Assembly (NCBI GenBank): GCA_965207025.1
Contig: OZ242258.1
Location: forward strand, 1,612,001-1,676,000
DNA: 64,000 nucleotides
Origin: Bin87 sp034423595
GTDB taxonomy: Bacteria > Chloroflexota > Dehalococcoidia > Lucifugimonadales > UBA3495
Direction of reading: 5' to 3'
Of this stretch, positions 1 to 8,901 are shown piece after piece. The notes under the pieces were generated by a model, which did not search any database, was not told where the DNA came from, and saw nothing but the letters and a program-made list of their open reading frames with translations. Position 1 is the stretch's first letter. Each line of letters begins with the position of its first letter. The position numbers and the translations under genes are program-made.

Positions 1-6
1 ATAACC

Positions 7-59
7 GGGCGGTTCGTGCTTGGTTGCAGTATCAACAAGCGGCGAACCGCCCTCTTTTT
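7..59 (+). terminator. Rho-independent terminator of a gene left of the window
   Basis: A perfect 10-bp inverted repeat (GGGCGGTTCG at 7-16, CGAACCGCCC at 43-52) is followed by TCTTTTT. The 26-base loop is long, but the stem and T-run are typical. It would end a plus-strand transcript entering from outside the window. Confidence 0.6.
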
Positions 60-328
60 CGCCCTGACGTGGGACAATTGTGGGACAAACATACACTAGC
101 CCACTGGATTGGACACGTCAGGACTGCATCAAACCGCGCACAGAGACCGGCGATTCGACGGCCGTATTCTAGGCAATCATTTCCGGGAACACAGACCCAA
201 TCGGGTCAGATTTGTCCCACATATCGGCGGATGTGGACCGGTCAGCTGGCGTCGTCCCTGCCGTTCGCGTGGCGGGTTGGGGGATGACCAACGCGGTACG
301 GTTTAGCTCCCGATCACCCGCAACACGG

Positions 329-1020
329 CTACTCCGCCATCCGGCGGTCCCTGTCGGCTTCGGCGTGGTTTCCGAGGGTTTCGTGAATCCAGGCCCGCAG
401 CCGGTACGTTTCCGGGTCGTGGCCTTCGAAAAGCCCGAAGTGGCGGTTCATGTCGGCTAACGCCTGTTGCCATTACGGGGTCGGAAGTTGCGTCAAGGCG
501 ATGGCGCGGTGCCCGTAGCTCATGGGGTGTACGGGTCGAGATCAATGGCTCGGCTGGCGTCCTCGACGCCCTTGGGGGGCAGGGGTGTGGGGGCGATGGT
601 GTGGGCATGGGCCCGGCGTTGCCAGTGTCCGGCGTCATCTGGTTCGAGTTCAATGGCGGTCGTGTAGTCTGCGAGAGCCTCGTCGTGGCGCCCGCCGTAC
701 ATATAGGCGGTGCCCCTGGCTTCGTACAGGCCGGCCACCTCTGGCTGGATCCGGATGGCTTCGTCGTAGGCGGCAATCGCCGCGGTTCAGGCCGCGTCCC
801 TCATGTGGGCGTAACCCTGCTGGTAAGCGGCGGTGGCGGCTGGATCGGTGAGACCCGGCGGCATCTCCTGGTCGATGATCTGTACTCGGGAGCGATCCGG
901 CGTCGGTAGAAGGTTCGCCTGATGGGGTGTTACAACGGGCGGAGTTTCGGCTCGGCAGGCGAGCGCGGTCGCCAACACGATGACGAGTACGGCTACACTT
1001 TTCAGTCTCACCGCGCCCAA
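329..1020 (-). pseudogene. Decayed TPR-repeat lipoprotein
   Basis: The gene starts at 1020 with a lipoprotein signal peptide ending in a TALAC lipobox, followed by a Pro/Thr-rich linker and TPR-like helices (AAYQQGYAHMRDAA, then AAYDEAIRIQPE and ADYTTAIELEPDD). An in-frame TGA at 787-789 falls inside the first TPR unit, because the same frame continues as good TPR sequence to 520. After 520 a shifted frame carries a plausible C-terminus (ADMNRHFGLFEGHDPETYRL) with one more stop, ending at 329. The protein would have been an outer-surface lipoprotein with a TPR protein-binding domain. Three lesions make function unlikely. The architecture resembles the intact lipoprotein at 22134. Confidence 0.7.
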
Positions 1021-1134
1021 CTCGAACGTTCGAGAACCTCCGCCGAACTTGGCAGGTTTGAACGTGACGCGAATTCTACCCGGTTTTCGTCAGTCCGTTG
1101 GGCCAACGGTCGCTGCATCTGACCGGCTCGCCGT

Positions 1135-1783
1135 TCACTTTTCGCAGACTACACCGTCCCCATCGCCGTCCCGTGCGCTGGGTACCATCCACTTTGGGAA
1201 GCCCCTGCCGCCGCCTTTGCTGCCCTGTACACGGCGTTCTCCTGCTGCCTGCGCGGCGTCGCAGTTGGCGTAGGTTCTCACCTGGGGCGGCGGCGTTGCC
1301 GCTGGTTTTGTTGGCCCGGTGGTGGGCACCGGCGTCGGGCTCGCTTGTCGTTGGTGGGACACCGTCAGCTGGGGGACGTCTGGCGCAGGTGTCGAGCATT
1401 TCCACGAGAGCGTCGTGCTCCCGCTGCGTCACCGTGAGGCCCCAGTCATCCTTGATTGTGATCCAATCGACGGCGTACTGGCACCAGTAGGAACGGTCTT
1501 CAGGTTTCCAGTCTTCAGGTCCTCGTGCCCCCTTCGAGCGGTTGGCGCTGGCCGTAACGGCGATGAGGTGCTGAGGATCATCGAGGTAATTGGCGTATCG
1601 TTCCCGAACGACTCCTGTCCCGTCTTCGAGAATTGCCATGTGCATCCCCTCGGTTGGTAGACTCGCACCGCATACTGGGCAGGGGTCTTCGACTGTGCGG
1701 ATTCCAGCACACGCACCGCACCGAATGTACCCGTACCAAAGGCTTGTCCATGGAGCGCCTGGCGAAAGATCATCTAACCACAT
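1135..1783 (-). pseudogene. HNH nuclease (DUF1524/GmrSD-like) remnant with excalibur tail, frameshifted
   Basis: From 1783 the frame encodes a short zinc ribbon (CGAC...CPVCG), then a DUF1524-type HNH segment: LIAVTASANRSKGARGPEDW and a region ending in LVEMLDTC. The expected upstream Asp-His part of this nuclease family is missing and replaced by the zinc ribbon, which suggests a deletion fusion. Around 1300-1360 the reading frame shifts, and the second frame ends at 1135 with an excalibur calcium-binding motif (YANCDAAQAAGE, then DGDGDGVVCE). HNH plus excalibur is a known combination for secreted or cell-surface nucleases. The missing His motif and the frameshift argue for a dead gene. Confidence 0.65.
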
Positions 1784-2108
1784 TGTTCACCCTCTGACAG
1801 ATCGGTACCCGGGGAAACGCACCACGGTTAGCCGAGTAGTCGGCAATCTCCGAGTCAGGTGGAAGCCAGCATTTGTACGATGGCAGGCCATCTCGTTTTG
1901 CCCTACACCTTTTCGCGAATCGTAAGCGAGTGTTTCAAGCGCCGCATCATTTCCTTGCGCCAGCTTTCCCGCCGTTCCATCGGGTCAGGTTCTCCCTCAG
2001 AGGAGACCAAGAGTGCTTGGCAGCAACAGCGGCGCAATCGGCCGCTTCATTTTCGGGGGTGGCCGGCGTCTCCGTCGGTGAATGGTTTGGTACCACCACT
2101 GGGTGGCA
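1784..2108. other. Intergenic gap
   Basis: About 325 bases between two minus-strand genes. I see no convincing ORF, hairpin or repeat here. Confidence 0.4.
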
Positions 2109-3518
2109 TCAATTGTCTTGCTGTTGGTCGATCAGCGTGGCCAAGTTCTTGCCCTCGGTTTGGTCGGGTTCCAATTCGGGCAGCTTGCACTCCATCCAAG
2201 GACTTCCCCAGAATTCGCAGTGCGTTCTGTTAGTGTCAGAGACGCAGTCCGGCCAGGCGCACCGTGCCGTGCCGGTCGTGTCCCGCGTGAACGGCGTGCA
2301 TTGGACCGACCCATCCACGTCGCCTTCCATCTTCACGATGTAGAAGTGGTCGGGGTGGTGGTGGAGCATCACCTGGTGGGTCAGCAGGGTGTTGTCGATT
2401 TCTTCCAGCCAGACGGGAATCTGTCTCAGGTAGTAGTCGTAATCGACTGGTTCATCCAGCGGATTGGTGCTGTGCGCCAGGGGGTTGAGTTCCCGGTAAA
2501 CCTGTAGGAGTTTTTCCCTGGTCAGGACACCGTCGGTTTTGGGGAAGAATGGGCTGTTCCCGCCTTTGGCCGGGGACCGGATCTCGACCGGCTTGGGGAA
2601 GAAATGCGGATGGACTTTTTCGATGTCCCTGAAGATGTCCCTGGGGCTCCTCATCCGTTTCATTTCGTCATGGGATTTGCCGTAAGCGTCCTTGTTTGAG
2701 ACCAGCGCCGCGTAACCGATGTTTTCGAGAATCGCTCTCGCTTGGACGGCAACGGCGCGTACCCTCGTTTCGATGGGAACTGAAGCGCTCTGCATCATTG
2801 CGATGGCGCCGTCGAGGTCCCGCTTGATGGATTCCATGAGGTCGCAGTACTGCTTGATGTCCAGCAGTTCGGCCTGCTTGATCTCCCATTCGCAATCTGC
2901 ACAGACGATTTTCCATCCCCATTGGTTCAGGTTCTCTCCCTGCATTTCGAGCATGTCGCTGTCGCAACTGGGACAGATTTCGTACCGTTGGCCGTCGATT
3001 CCCTTTACGGGGATGTCGTCCGGCCAGTTGAGGCTCTTCGCCGCATTGCCAAACTGGGGGACTTCCCCGCAGTACACGCACTCGCGGGGCTCGATCCCGA
3101 GCATGACCATGTCTTCAAATTGCTCTCGGTGCCCGAGCCGGTAGCAGGGAAGCCGCTCTGGCGGCAGTTGCCGCGAGATGGCCCTGATTGCTTCGCCGCA
3201 CGTCTGGAGCCCAGCACATCGGGAGACAGCAAACATGGTTTGTGGCGTCAGCAGGTATTCGTAGCGGTGTTCGCCGTGTTCCTCGCACGGGCCCGAGATT
3301 TCTACAGTGCCTCCTGCCTGGTGTTCGCCGGGTGCCGAGTTGGCGAGGGTCCAGCAGGTTTGGGCATACGTGTCGATGTCACCTTCGTTCAGCAGATCCT
3401 CAAGGTCGGGAACGGGTTTTCCGTGACCGGTTCCGCCGGTCGCGTTGGCGACCTCTCCGGCCCGCCGGGTACGCTCTCGCTGCTCCCTGCGACGCTTTTT
3501 GGCTTGCTTTTCACTCAT
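2109..3518 (-). CDS. Unknown protein with zinc-knuckle pairs and a helical (HEPN-like?) centre
   Basis: I chose the start at 3518, where an AGGGAT element sits 8 bases upstream. The protein begins with a very basic stretch (KKRRREQRERTRR). Residues of about 145-235 carry three CxxC pairs (CVYCG, CPSCD, CADCE) typical of zinc binding. A helical segment follows (VRAVAVQARAILENIGYAAL), then HPHFFPKP, and the acidic C-terminus holds more cysteines. No catalytic motif is recognisable. The arrangement of zinc fingers plus an ARxxLENIxYA-type helix bundle is reminiscent of HEPN-like proteins, but that is inference. A possible small ORF ends 7 bases upstream. Confidence 0.7.
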   Translation of the reverse strand: MSEKQAKKRRREQRERTRRAGEVANATGGTGHGKPVPDLEDLLNEGDIDTYAQTCWTLANSAPGEHQAGGTVEISGPCEEHGEHRYEYLLTPQTMFAVSRCAGLQTCGEAIRAISRQLPPERLPCYRLGHREQFEDMVMLGIEPRECVYCGEVPQFGNAAKSLNWPDDIPVKGIDGQRYEICPSCDSDMLEMQGENLNQWGWKIVCADCEWEIKQAELLDIKQYCDLMESIKRDLDGAIAMMQSASVPIETRVRAVAVQARAILENIGYAALVSNKDAYGKSHDEMKRMRSPRDIFRDIEKVHPHFFPKPVEIRSPAKGGNSPFFPKTDGVLTREKLLQVYRELNPLAHSTNPLDEPVDYDYYLRQIPVWLEEIDNTLLTHQVMLHHHPDHFYIVKMEGDVDGSVQCTPFTRDTTGTARCAWPDCVSDTNRTHCEFWGSPWMECKLPELEPDQTEGKNLATLIDQQQDN

Positions 3519-3528
3519 TGCGACATCC

Positions 3529-3804
3529 CTAATCTGATGACCGTGAGCTGGTCTGGGAGGAGCAAGTGCCCGCGAGCCGGACACTGCGCCCGAAGCGGGC
3601 GTAGATGTCCTGTCGTGTTGCGGTTGGCGGGATCGACGCGGACGATGTTTGCACTACTAGAACTTCCGTGGGAGCGGACGTGGTCGTCGGGTACTCCGTC
3701 AGGTCGGTCGCGTTGGGAGGCAGGGCCAGTGGTCGGGCAGGCTCCGACGAACCCGCAATCGGCGCGGCGACGAGAGCCGTCATCGTCTTCCAGGTCATCC
3801 TCAA
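3529..3804 (-). CDS. Possible small secreted protein
   Basis: A 91-residue frame with an Ala-rich hydrophobic N-terminal stretch (TMTALVAAPIAG) and a Ser/Thr/Pro-rich remainder. It ends 7 bases before the next gene on the same strand, compatible with an operon. It has no family resemblance and low-complexity composition, so it could also be a remnant. Confidence 0.3.
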   Translation of the reverse strand: MRMTWKTMTALVAAPIAGSSEPARPLALPPNATDLTEYPTTTSAPTEVLVVQTSSASIPPTATRQDIYARFGRSVRLAGTCSSQTSSRSSD

Positions 3805-4280
3805 GGTTCATCTATTGGTGCTTGCTCCGCGCGAGAACGAGTTCGCGGAGCGGAGACGCTCGAGCATTGTCCCACGAGATCCTTCGGGGCGGCAATCGGC
3901 GTCGATCCAGGGCGTCTCGCCTTGGGGCGCTGCGGGACGGTGATAAACTCGCAGCGGCCTGGTCGCTGGGAGACGCAGCCCGAAGTGTCCCATCTGGCGA
4001 CGGTGCGGCAGTTGCGTGCAAGTAGACCCTGTAGCGGACCGACCGACGATGATAGGAGACCAGCAGCCGTGCGGGCGGCCTGAAGGTCGCGGTCTCGTGA
4101 TTTCAAGCCCCCGAGCCTTTCACAGGAGCGAGAGGTGCGCCGGTGTGTTGGGGGACTCCGGAGTGTGATACGAGAGCTGGATGATCGGCAATTAGGGCCG
4201 GCGGCGCAAAGGTAGGACGACCATAAAGCGAAAGCGGATTTGCGCCGTCGGCGCCTCTTCCCAAATACGGACATGAAGCC
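3805..4280. other. Intergenic gap between divergent genes
   Basis: About 475 bases separate the minus-strand genes ending near 3.8 kb and the plus-strand gene at 4281. Overlapping minus-strand frames exist, but all are Arg/Ser/Pro-rich and look like shadow frames. Promoters for both flanks should lie here, but I cannot point to a clear -35/-10 pair. Confidence 0.35.
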
Positions 4281-5672
4281 GTGAGCAATCAAGAGCACGT
4301 TGATCTGTTCCTCGAAGGCGTCGGCCCATGGAACAAGAAGGTTGACTCCTGGTCCGCGAGGTCGGAAGGCGGCGTCGCCTGGGGTTATGCTTCCGACCTG
4401 AGCAACGAAGCAGTTGGGTATCGCGTGTTCGACAAAGCCATGGTAGAAGGCACTTCCTTCAAAGAGGCTACCGATTACCGCGGGATCAATTTTGACCGGT
4501 CTAATTTGGCCGGTTCTCTATTCCAGCCGCCGCGCCCCTTGCAAACCCAGGGGTTGAATTTCAGCGGCGGGAGGTTTTATTGGGCCAATCTCCGTGGCGC
4601 GAACCTGAGCGGCGCCAACTTGGCCAAAGCCGATTTCTACTACGCCGAGTTGCAGGATGCCGTACTGGCGGATGCGACGCTCGACGGCGCTGCGCTGTCC
4701 ACGGCGGATCTGACCGACACTGACCTGACGGCGACGCGGCCATGGCGAGCGTGTCTGTTCCCTGAACCGCTCCCGTTCAATGTCCCGCCGGAGCCGAGCC
4801 TGAAGGTCATCAAGTGCGTTTCCGATTTGATCAGGGTGTGCCTGGATCTGGGTCGCGACAGTGACGGATCTCAAGGCTACAGCCTGTATTACCGCGGCCA
4901 GGTGAAGGGCTGGAAACTACGTCCCTCGGTCATGCGCCGCAGGTCGCTGCGGGAGAGCGAGGGGCGGATGTTGCTCGACATGATGACCCGACGGCCTGAT
5001 GATTTCTCCGGCATGGTTTCGACGCTTGACCAATGGGTTCTCGCACAGCACCATGGGCTCAAGACCAGGCTCCTCGACGTGACGCGGAACCCTCTGGTGG
5101 CGTTGTACTTCGCGTGCCACGCTGCGCCCGAGGACGACGGTCAGCTTCACGTTTTTGCCGTTCCCAGAGACATGGTAAAGCCGTACACCAGCGACTCCGT
5201 CAGCGTCATCACCAATTTCGCCAAGCTTTCCTACCCGGAACAGTGCCTGCTGTTGGGCAAGTGCTGCGGCTTCGACCGACGCCGGCACCTGCACTCTCAG
5301 GTGTTGACCAAGCTCTACCATCTCATCGGGATAGAAAAGCCGCATTTCCAACGACGGATCAACCCAAGGGACCTGTTCAGAGTTTTCCTGGTGGAACCCC
5401 AGCAATCGGTGGAACGGCTGCGGGCACAGTCTGGCGCCTTCTTGATTTCAGCGTTTCACGAGAGGTTCGAACGCAGCCAGATCCTGGGGTGGAACGATTC
5501 CATCCTGGCCTATGATCACCAAACGTTGGTCGTGCCTGCCAAGAGGAAAAGAGAAATCCTGAAGGAACTTGAGCTCCTGCACGTCACTCTTGAAACCCTG
5601 TACCCTGGCTTGGACGAAACCGCCAAGGCAGTGACGCAACGTTATGATCGGGATGAACGTTCCGCCGGTTGA
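4281..5672 (+). CDS. Pentapeptide-repeat protein fused to an FRG domain
   Basis: 463 residues from a GTG start; the nearby ATG at 4273 runs into a stop. Residues of about 70-150 are pentapeptide repeats of the A(N/D)LxG type (ANLRGANLSGANLAKADF and on), which fold as a right-handed beta helix. Residues of about 195-330 match the FRG domain: LYYRGQ at about 200, then AQHHGLKTRLLDVTRNP and ALYFAC. FRG domains are found in proteins of unknown biochemical role, often near mobile or defence genes. The repeats may act as a recognition platform for the FRG part. No signal peptide is visible, so it should be cytoplasmic. No operon partner overlaps it. Confidence 0.85.
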   Translation: MSNQEHVDLFLEGVGPWNKKVDSWSARSEGGVAWGYASDLSNEAVGYRVFDKAMVEGTSFKEATDYRGINFDRSNLAGSLFQPPRPLQTQGLNFSGGRFYWANLRGANLSGANLAKADFYYAELQDAVLADATLDGAALSTADLTDTDLTATRPWRACLFPEPLPFNVPPEPSLKVIKCVSDLIRVCLDLGRDSDGSQGYSLYYRGQVKGWKLRPSVMRRRSLRESEGRMLLDMMTRRPDDFSGMVSTLDQWVLAQHHGLKTRLLDVTRNPLVALYFACHAAPEDDGQLHVFAVPRDMVKPYTSDSVSVITNFAKLSYPEQCLLLGKCCGFDRRRHLHSQVLTKLYHLIGIEKPHFQRRINPRDLFRVFLVEPQQSVERLRAQSGAFLISAFHERFERSQILGWNDSILAYDHQTLVVPAKRKREILKELELLHVTLETLYPGLDETAKAVTQRYDRDERSAG

Positions 5673-5844
5673 TGGTGCCATTCCTAGTGTGAGTGGTCCA
5701 TTGCCGCCGTCAGGCGGTCGCGGAACCAGACCAACCAACGAGCGAGGCCCATCGAGCCGACCTGGGCGCTGGCCGGCGTCTGGTATTATCCGCGCAGGCG
5801 GCGGTATTGCCGCGCCACGCTCGCCATGGCAAAGGAGGATGACG

Positions 5845-6690
5845 ATGGCCCTCACGATTGACTGTCAGGTACACGCGTACCAACGGAACACTCCTGAGCG
5901 TCCGTGGGCGGGGTTTCTGACCGGCCCGGAGGAGGTTACGGGCGACGACATGGTGGAGGCGATGGCGGCGGTGGGCGTGGACGGCGCGATACTGATCTCG
6001 CCGTTTGTGATTTACGCCTACGACGCAAGCTACGCGCTGGAGGTGTACGCGCAGCATCCCACCAAGTTCGGGCTGGTGCGGCCCTTCGATCCCAACTCGG
6101 CGACGATTGACGCGGACGTCGAGCAGTGGACATCGACGCCCGGGGTGGTGGGCTGCCGGATCATGCTGTCGAACGCCGACTACGAGGCGGACCATCCGGG
6201 TCTGAACGCCATCCTGGCGGCCGGCGGGCGCGCCGGCGTACCGGTGAACATCATGGCGGCGGGTAAATTGCCGCTGCTGCGTCAACTGGCCCATCAGAAC
6301 CCCGACACGCAGATCATCATCGACCACCTGGGGCTGGCCCAGCCGTTTGATCCGCCGCCGCCCGATGAGCCTTTCGCCGACCTGCCCAACGTCTTGTCGT
6401 GTGCGGAGCTGGAGAACGTGGCGATCAAGATCTCGGGAGCGGGCACGCTGTCGCACGCGGGGTTCCCGTACCCCGACATCTGGGAGCCGGTGCATCGCAT
6501 CTTCGACGCGTACGGGCTGGAGCGGTGCCTGTGGGGAACGGACTGGACGCGGGCGGTGAACCTGTTGACCTACGAGCAGGGGGTGGAGGCCTTCCGGCTG
6601 ACGGACACGCTGTCGGACTCGGACCGGGAGATTCTGATGGGCGGCACGCTGGCCAACATCTACAAGTGGACACCAGCGGCGGACGAGTAG
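5845..6690 (+). CDS. Amidohydrolase-family (amidohydrolase 2) metal-dependent hydrolase
   Basis: 281 residues. I chose ATG 5845 because a strong AAAGGAGG sits 6 bases upstream; the ATG at 5839 overlaps that site. The protein opens with TIDCQVHAY, a variant of the family's metal-binding beta-1 strand. It contains IIIDHLG near the middle and ends with CLWGTDW, where the Asp is the usual general base. Family members hydrolyse or decarboxylate cyclic or lactone substrates, for example dicarboxylate lactonase and L-fuconolactonase. The substrate cannot be read from sequence. The gene stands alone, with a 170-base gap upstream. Confidence 0.85.
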   Translation: MALTIDCQVHAYQRNTPERPWAGFLTGPEEVTGDDMVEAMAAVGVDGAILISPFVIYAYDASYALEVYAQHPTKFGLVRPFDPNSATIDADVEQWTSTPGVVGCRIMLSNADYEADHPGLNAILAAGGRAGVPVNIMAAGKLPLLRQLAHQNPDTQIIIDHLGLAQPFDPPPPDEPFADLPNVLSCAELENVAIKISGAGTLSHAGFPYPDIWEPVHRIFDAYGLERCLWGTDWTRAVNLLTYEQGVEAFRLTDTLSDSDREILMGGTLANIYKWTPAADE

Positions 6691-6799
6691 CGGGTGCATC
6701 CTTCGAGAGCCTCAGGCTAAGCGGATAGGGCAAGGTGTGGACAACGTGGGTCCCTGCCTTGCTCGGGGCCACGCTCCGGGGACATTCTCGTCTGCCCGC

Positions 6800-7504
6800 T
6801 CACAACGCACTTGCGATGTCGCAGCCGAGGAACTGGCGTCCCACTTGGTGGGCAGCGGTCATCACGGAATAGCTGCCGGCCGCCGGGTCGAGCACCACGT
6901 CGCCGGGGTCTGTAACGGCCTCGATCAAGCGCGCCTGAAGGTTCACGGGCTTGGGATGAACATTGCCGATGCGTTTGACCTTTTCCGTAACGGCGTCGGG
7001 GATGCCGTCGTGTTGCCAGCCTGGTCCGACCTGCGTTGGCGGTTTCTGCAGGATGAGCAGGTATTCCGTGAAGCGCCGGGTGCGGTAGCCCATGCCCATC
7101 CGGCCCTTGTTCCAAGTGACGAGATCCACGACCTCCAGTCCGCCATCTGCTAGCCAGGTTCCGACGCCTTTGCACAGGTGAAATTTGTCGACCCACAGGA
7201 GCAGATGGCTGGACGGAATTAGAGCGTCCGAGATGCCGGCAATGAATTCGCCGATGGTTTCCTCGCTCATCTGAGGGAGCGCCGAGCGTCGTCGTCCCCG
7301 GCTGACGCCTTCGTTGCCGTAGCGCATCTTGTCCAGCAGACCGCGGTACTGCGGGTCGAAGATACAGAGCGGGACCGATGCCGGTTCCAGCGCTGCCAGG
7401 AGTTCCAGGCCGTCGCACTGGTTTCGCTGGTTGAGCGGCAGCGGCCAGTGGGTAGCCTGAGCCATGGCCGACTGGGGATATTCGGTGGTCGTGGAGATAG
7501 TCAT
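6800..7504 (-). CDS. Orphan site-specific DNA methyltransferase (N6-adenine/N4-cytosine, beta class)
   Basis: 234 residues. Motif IV is FDPQYRG, a variant of DPPY that is usual in this subfamily. It is followed by LPQM, LLLWVDKFHLCKG, VTWNKGRMGMGYRTRRF and the C-terminal AdoMet-binding motif LDPAAGSY, with GCD at the end. The order IV then I marks the beta class. It should transfer a methyl group from S-adenosylmethionine to a base in DNA. No cognate restriction enzyme lies next to it, so it is probably solitary, as often carried by phages and islands. The gene looks intact, with a weak ribosome site. Confidence 0.85.
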   Translation of the reverse strand: MTISTTTEYPQSAMAQATHWPLPLNQRNQCDGLELLAALEPASVPLCIFDPQYRGLLDKMRYGNEGVSRGRRRSALPQMSEETIGEFIAGISDALIPSSHLLLWVDKFHLCKGVGTWLADGGLEVVDLVTWNKGRMGMGYRTRRFTEYLLILQKPPTQVGPGWQHDGIPDAVTEKVKRIGNVHPKPVNLQARLIEAVTDPGDVVLDPAAGSYSVMTAAHQVGRQFLGCDIASAL

Positions 7505-7614
7505 GAGGCAACGGTAAGACCCAAAAGATCGACCACCATATCGGGTGCGTTCGAGATTACGGGATGGTTCGGTTACCGCACAAAGCCGAACTTCGGCCGA
7601 TTGACGGCTGGCTT

Positions 7615-8250
7615 TCAGAAGTCGACAGTAGCGCCGTTTTCGGGCTCGGAGGCCTCGTCAAGGCGCTGTGGGCAATCGACGGCCGCAATATCACAGTGCC
7701 GGTATTCCTGTGGCGACGGTACCCGCCTTGCTGGTTCGTCTGCGGAGAGCCTGCTGATCAGTGCGCCGAGGTTCCGGACGAAATTCTCGTCCATGGCCTC
7801 TGCCGGACCGCGCACCGTGTGGTCCCGGTAGGTTACCTGACCACTGAGTTTCGTTTCCCGGTAGGGTCGCAGCGCCTTTGGAACGGCGTACAGGAAATCA
7901 TGACCTGCACGACGTGGCTGGGGCTGTCGTGGCTGGTCTTGGCGTCGATGATGACTGCTTCATCGTCGCGCCGCGCGATCAGGTCAGGCTGGCCCTCGAG
8001 CGTTGCCGTCCTGCTTCGCAGCGCAAAGGCGTTCTGCCGCTCAACGTCGACGTCGTAGCCGCCGACCGTCCAGTTACTGATCCGCTCGTTGACGAGCGAC
8101 GTGTGATCCAGCATCCACTTGGCTTGGTCGAAATCGGAGGGCTGGCGGGTCCAGTCGACGTAATGGGGTTTGAACCAGATGGCCCGCGCGTGAGCTGTCG
8201 CTCATCAGGCGGCGGGGCACCAAACGGCCCAGATGCCTTAGCTGCTGGGC
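7615..8250 (-). pseudogene. PD-(D/E)XK Cas4/RecB-like nuclease, copy 1, broken
   Basis: The closest relative is the intact gene at 15538. Matching segments run from about 8245 (IWAVWCPAA, interrupted by two stops) through QPSDFDQAKWMLDHTSL, GYDVDVERQNAF, GQPDLI, AVIIDAKTS and VVQVMI. A frameshift near 7840 moves the end into another frame (ALISRLSADEPARRVPSPQ, YRHCDIAAVDC) that stops at 7615. The first Cys of the C-terminal cluster is Tyr. Two stops, a frameshift and a lost cluster ligand mean it is dead. Confidence 0.75.
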
Positions 8251-8777
8251 ACGTCCTACTTCGTGGCGGCTTGGCTTGAACGATCTGATCGTTATCAAAT
8301 GTTGCAACGCTGGGTTTCGCCAGGTCGGATTGCTGGAATCTTGTTTTCTCATCTCAGCGCAAGCGAAGGAGGTGGCAGGCTATGGTCGACCTGGCACCAC
8401 CCGATGCTGGCCGACGCTCCGCCGCGGCTATGATGCCAGGAACAGCGAAGCGCGATGCCCCGCTGGCGCCACGAGTGAGATGAGAGATGCCGAGCGGGAT
8501 ACGGGACGCGGGCGCCGATTGAAAAAGGATCTTGATCGCCGCATTGTCGCCCCGGGACGGGTACTAGGGCTGCCTCAGGCTCATGCGCTGTTCCTAAACT
8601 GCAATTGGCGAGTGGGGCCGCCCACACGCAAGACCGCTCCCTGGGGGCCGCATCCAGTGGCGGGAGCCAACGATGTCGGTCCGGAACCCGCGCCTGACGG
8701 AGACGGTGCTGATGGAGCAGTTCGAGAAGACCGTTGTCGCTGCTGCGCGTCACGATCACGGCCTCCTCGGGAGGCTG
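8251..8777. other. Intergenic gap
   Basis: About 530 bases. Long minus-strand frames exist but are Arg/Ser/Pro-rich and lack family signals. I see no clear gene. Confidence 0.3.
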
Positions 8778-8877
8778 AATTTGTCATTGCGAGTGCAGCG
8801 CGGCAATCTCGTCATCCACAGTAAGCGCAGTTCAAACTACGGGACCGCCACGTCGCTGCGCTTCTCTTGATGACAAA
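8778..8877. repeat. Palindromic MITE-like interspersed repeat (TGTCATTGCGAG type)
   Basis: The left arm reads TTTGTCATTGCGAGTGCAGC. The right arm, read on the other strand, gives TTTGTCAT, then GAGAAGCGCAGCGACG. The two arms frame about 100 bases. This motif family is common as a dispersed palindrome in Dehalococcoidia and other genomes. It lies directly upstream of the ORF at 8902. Confidence 0.6.
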
Positions 8878-8901
8878 CTGGGGACGCACGAGGGAACGGA
8901 C

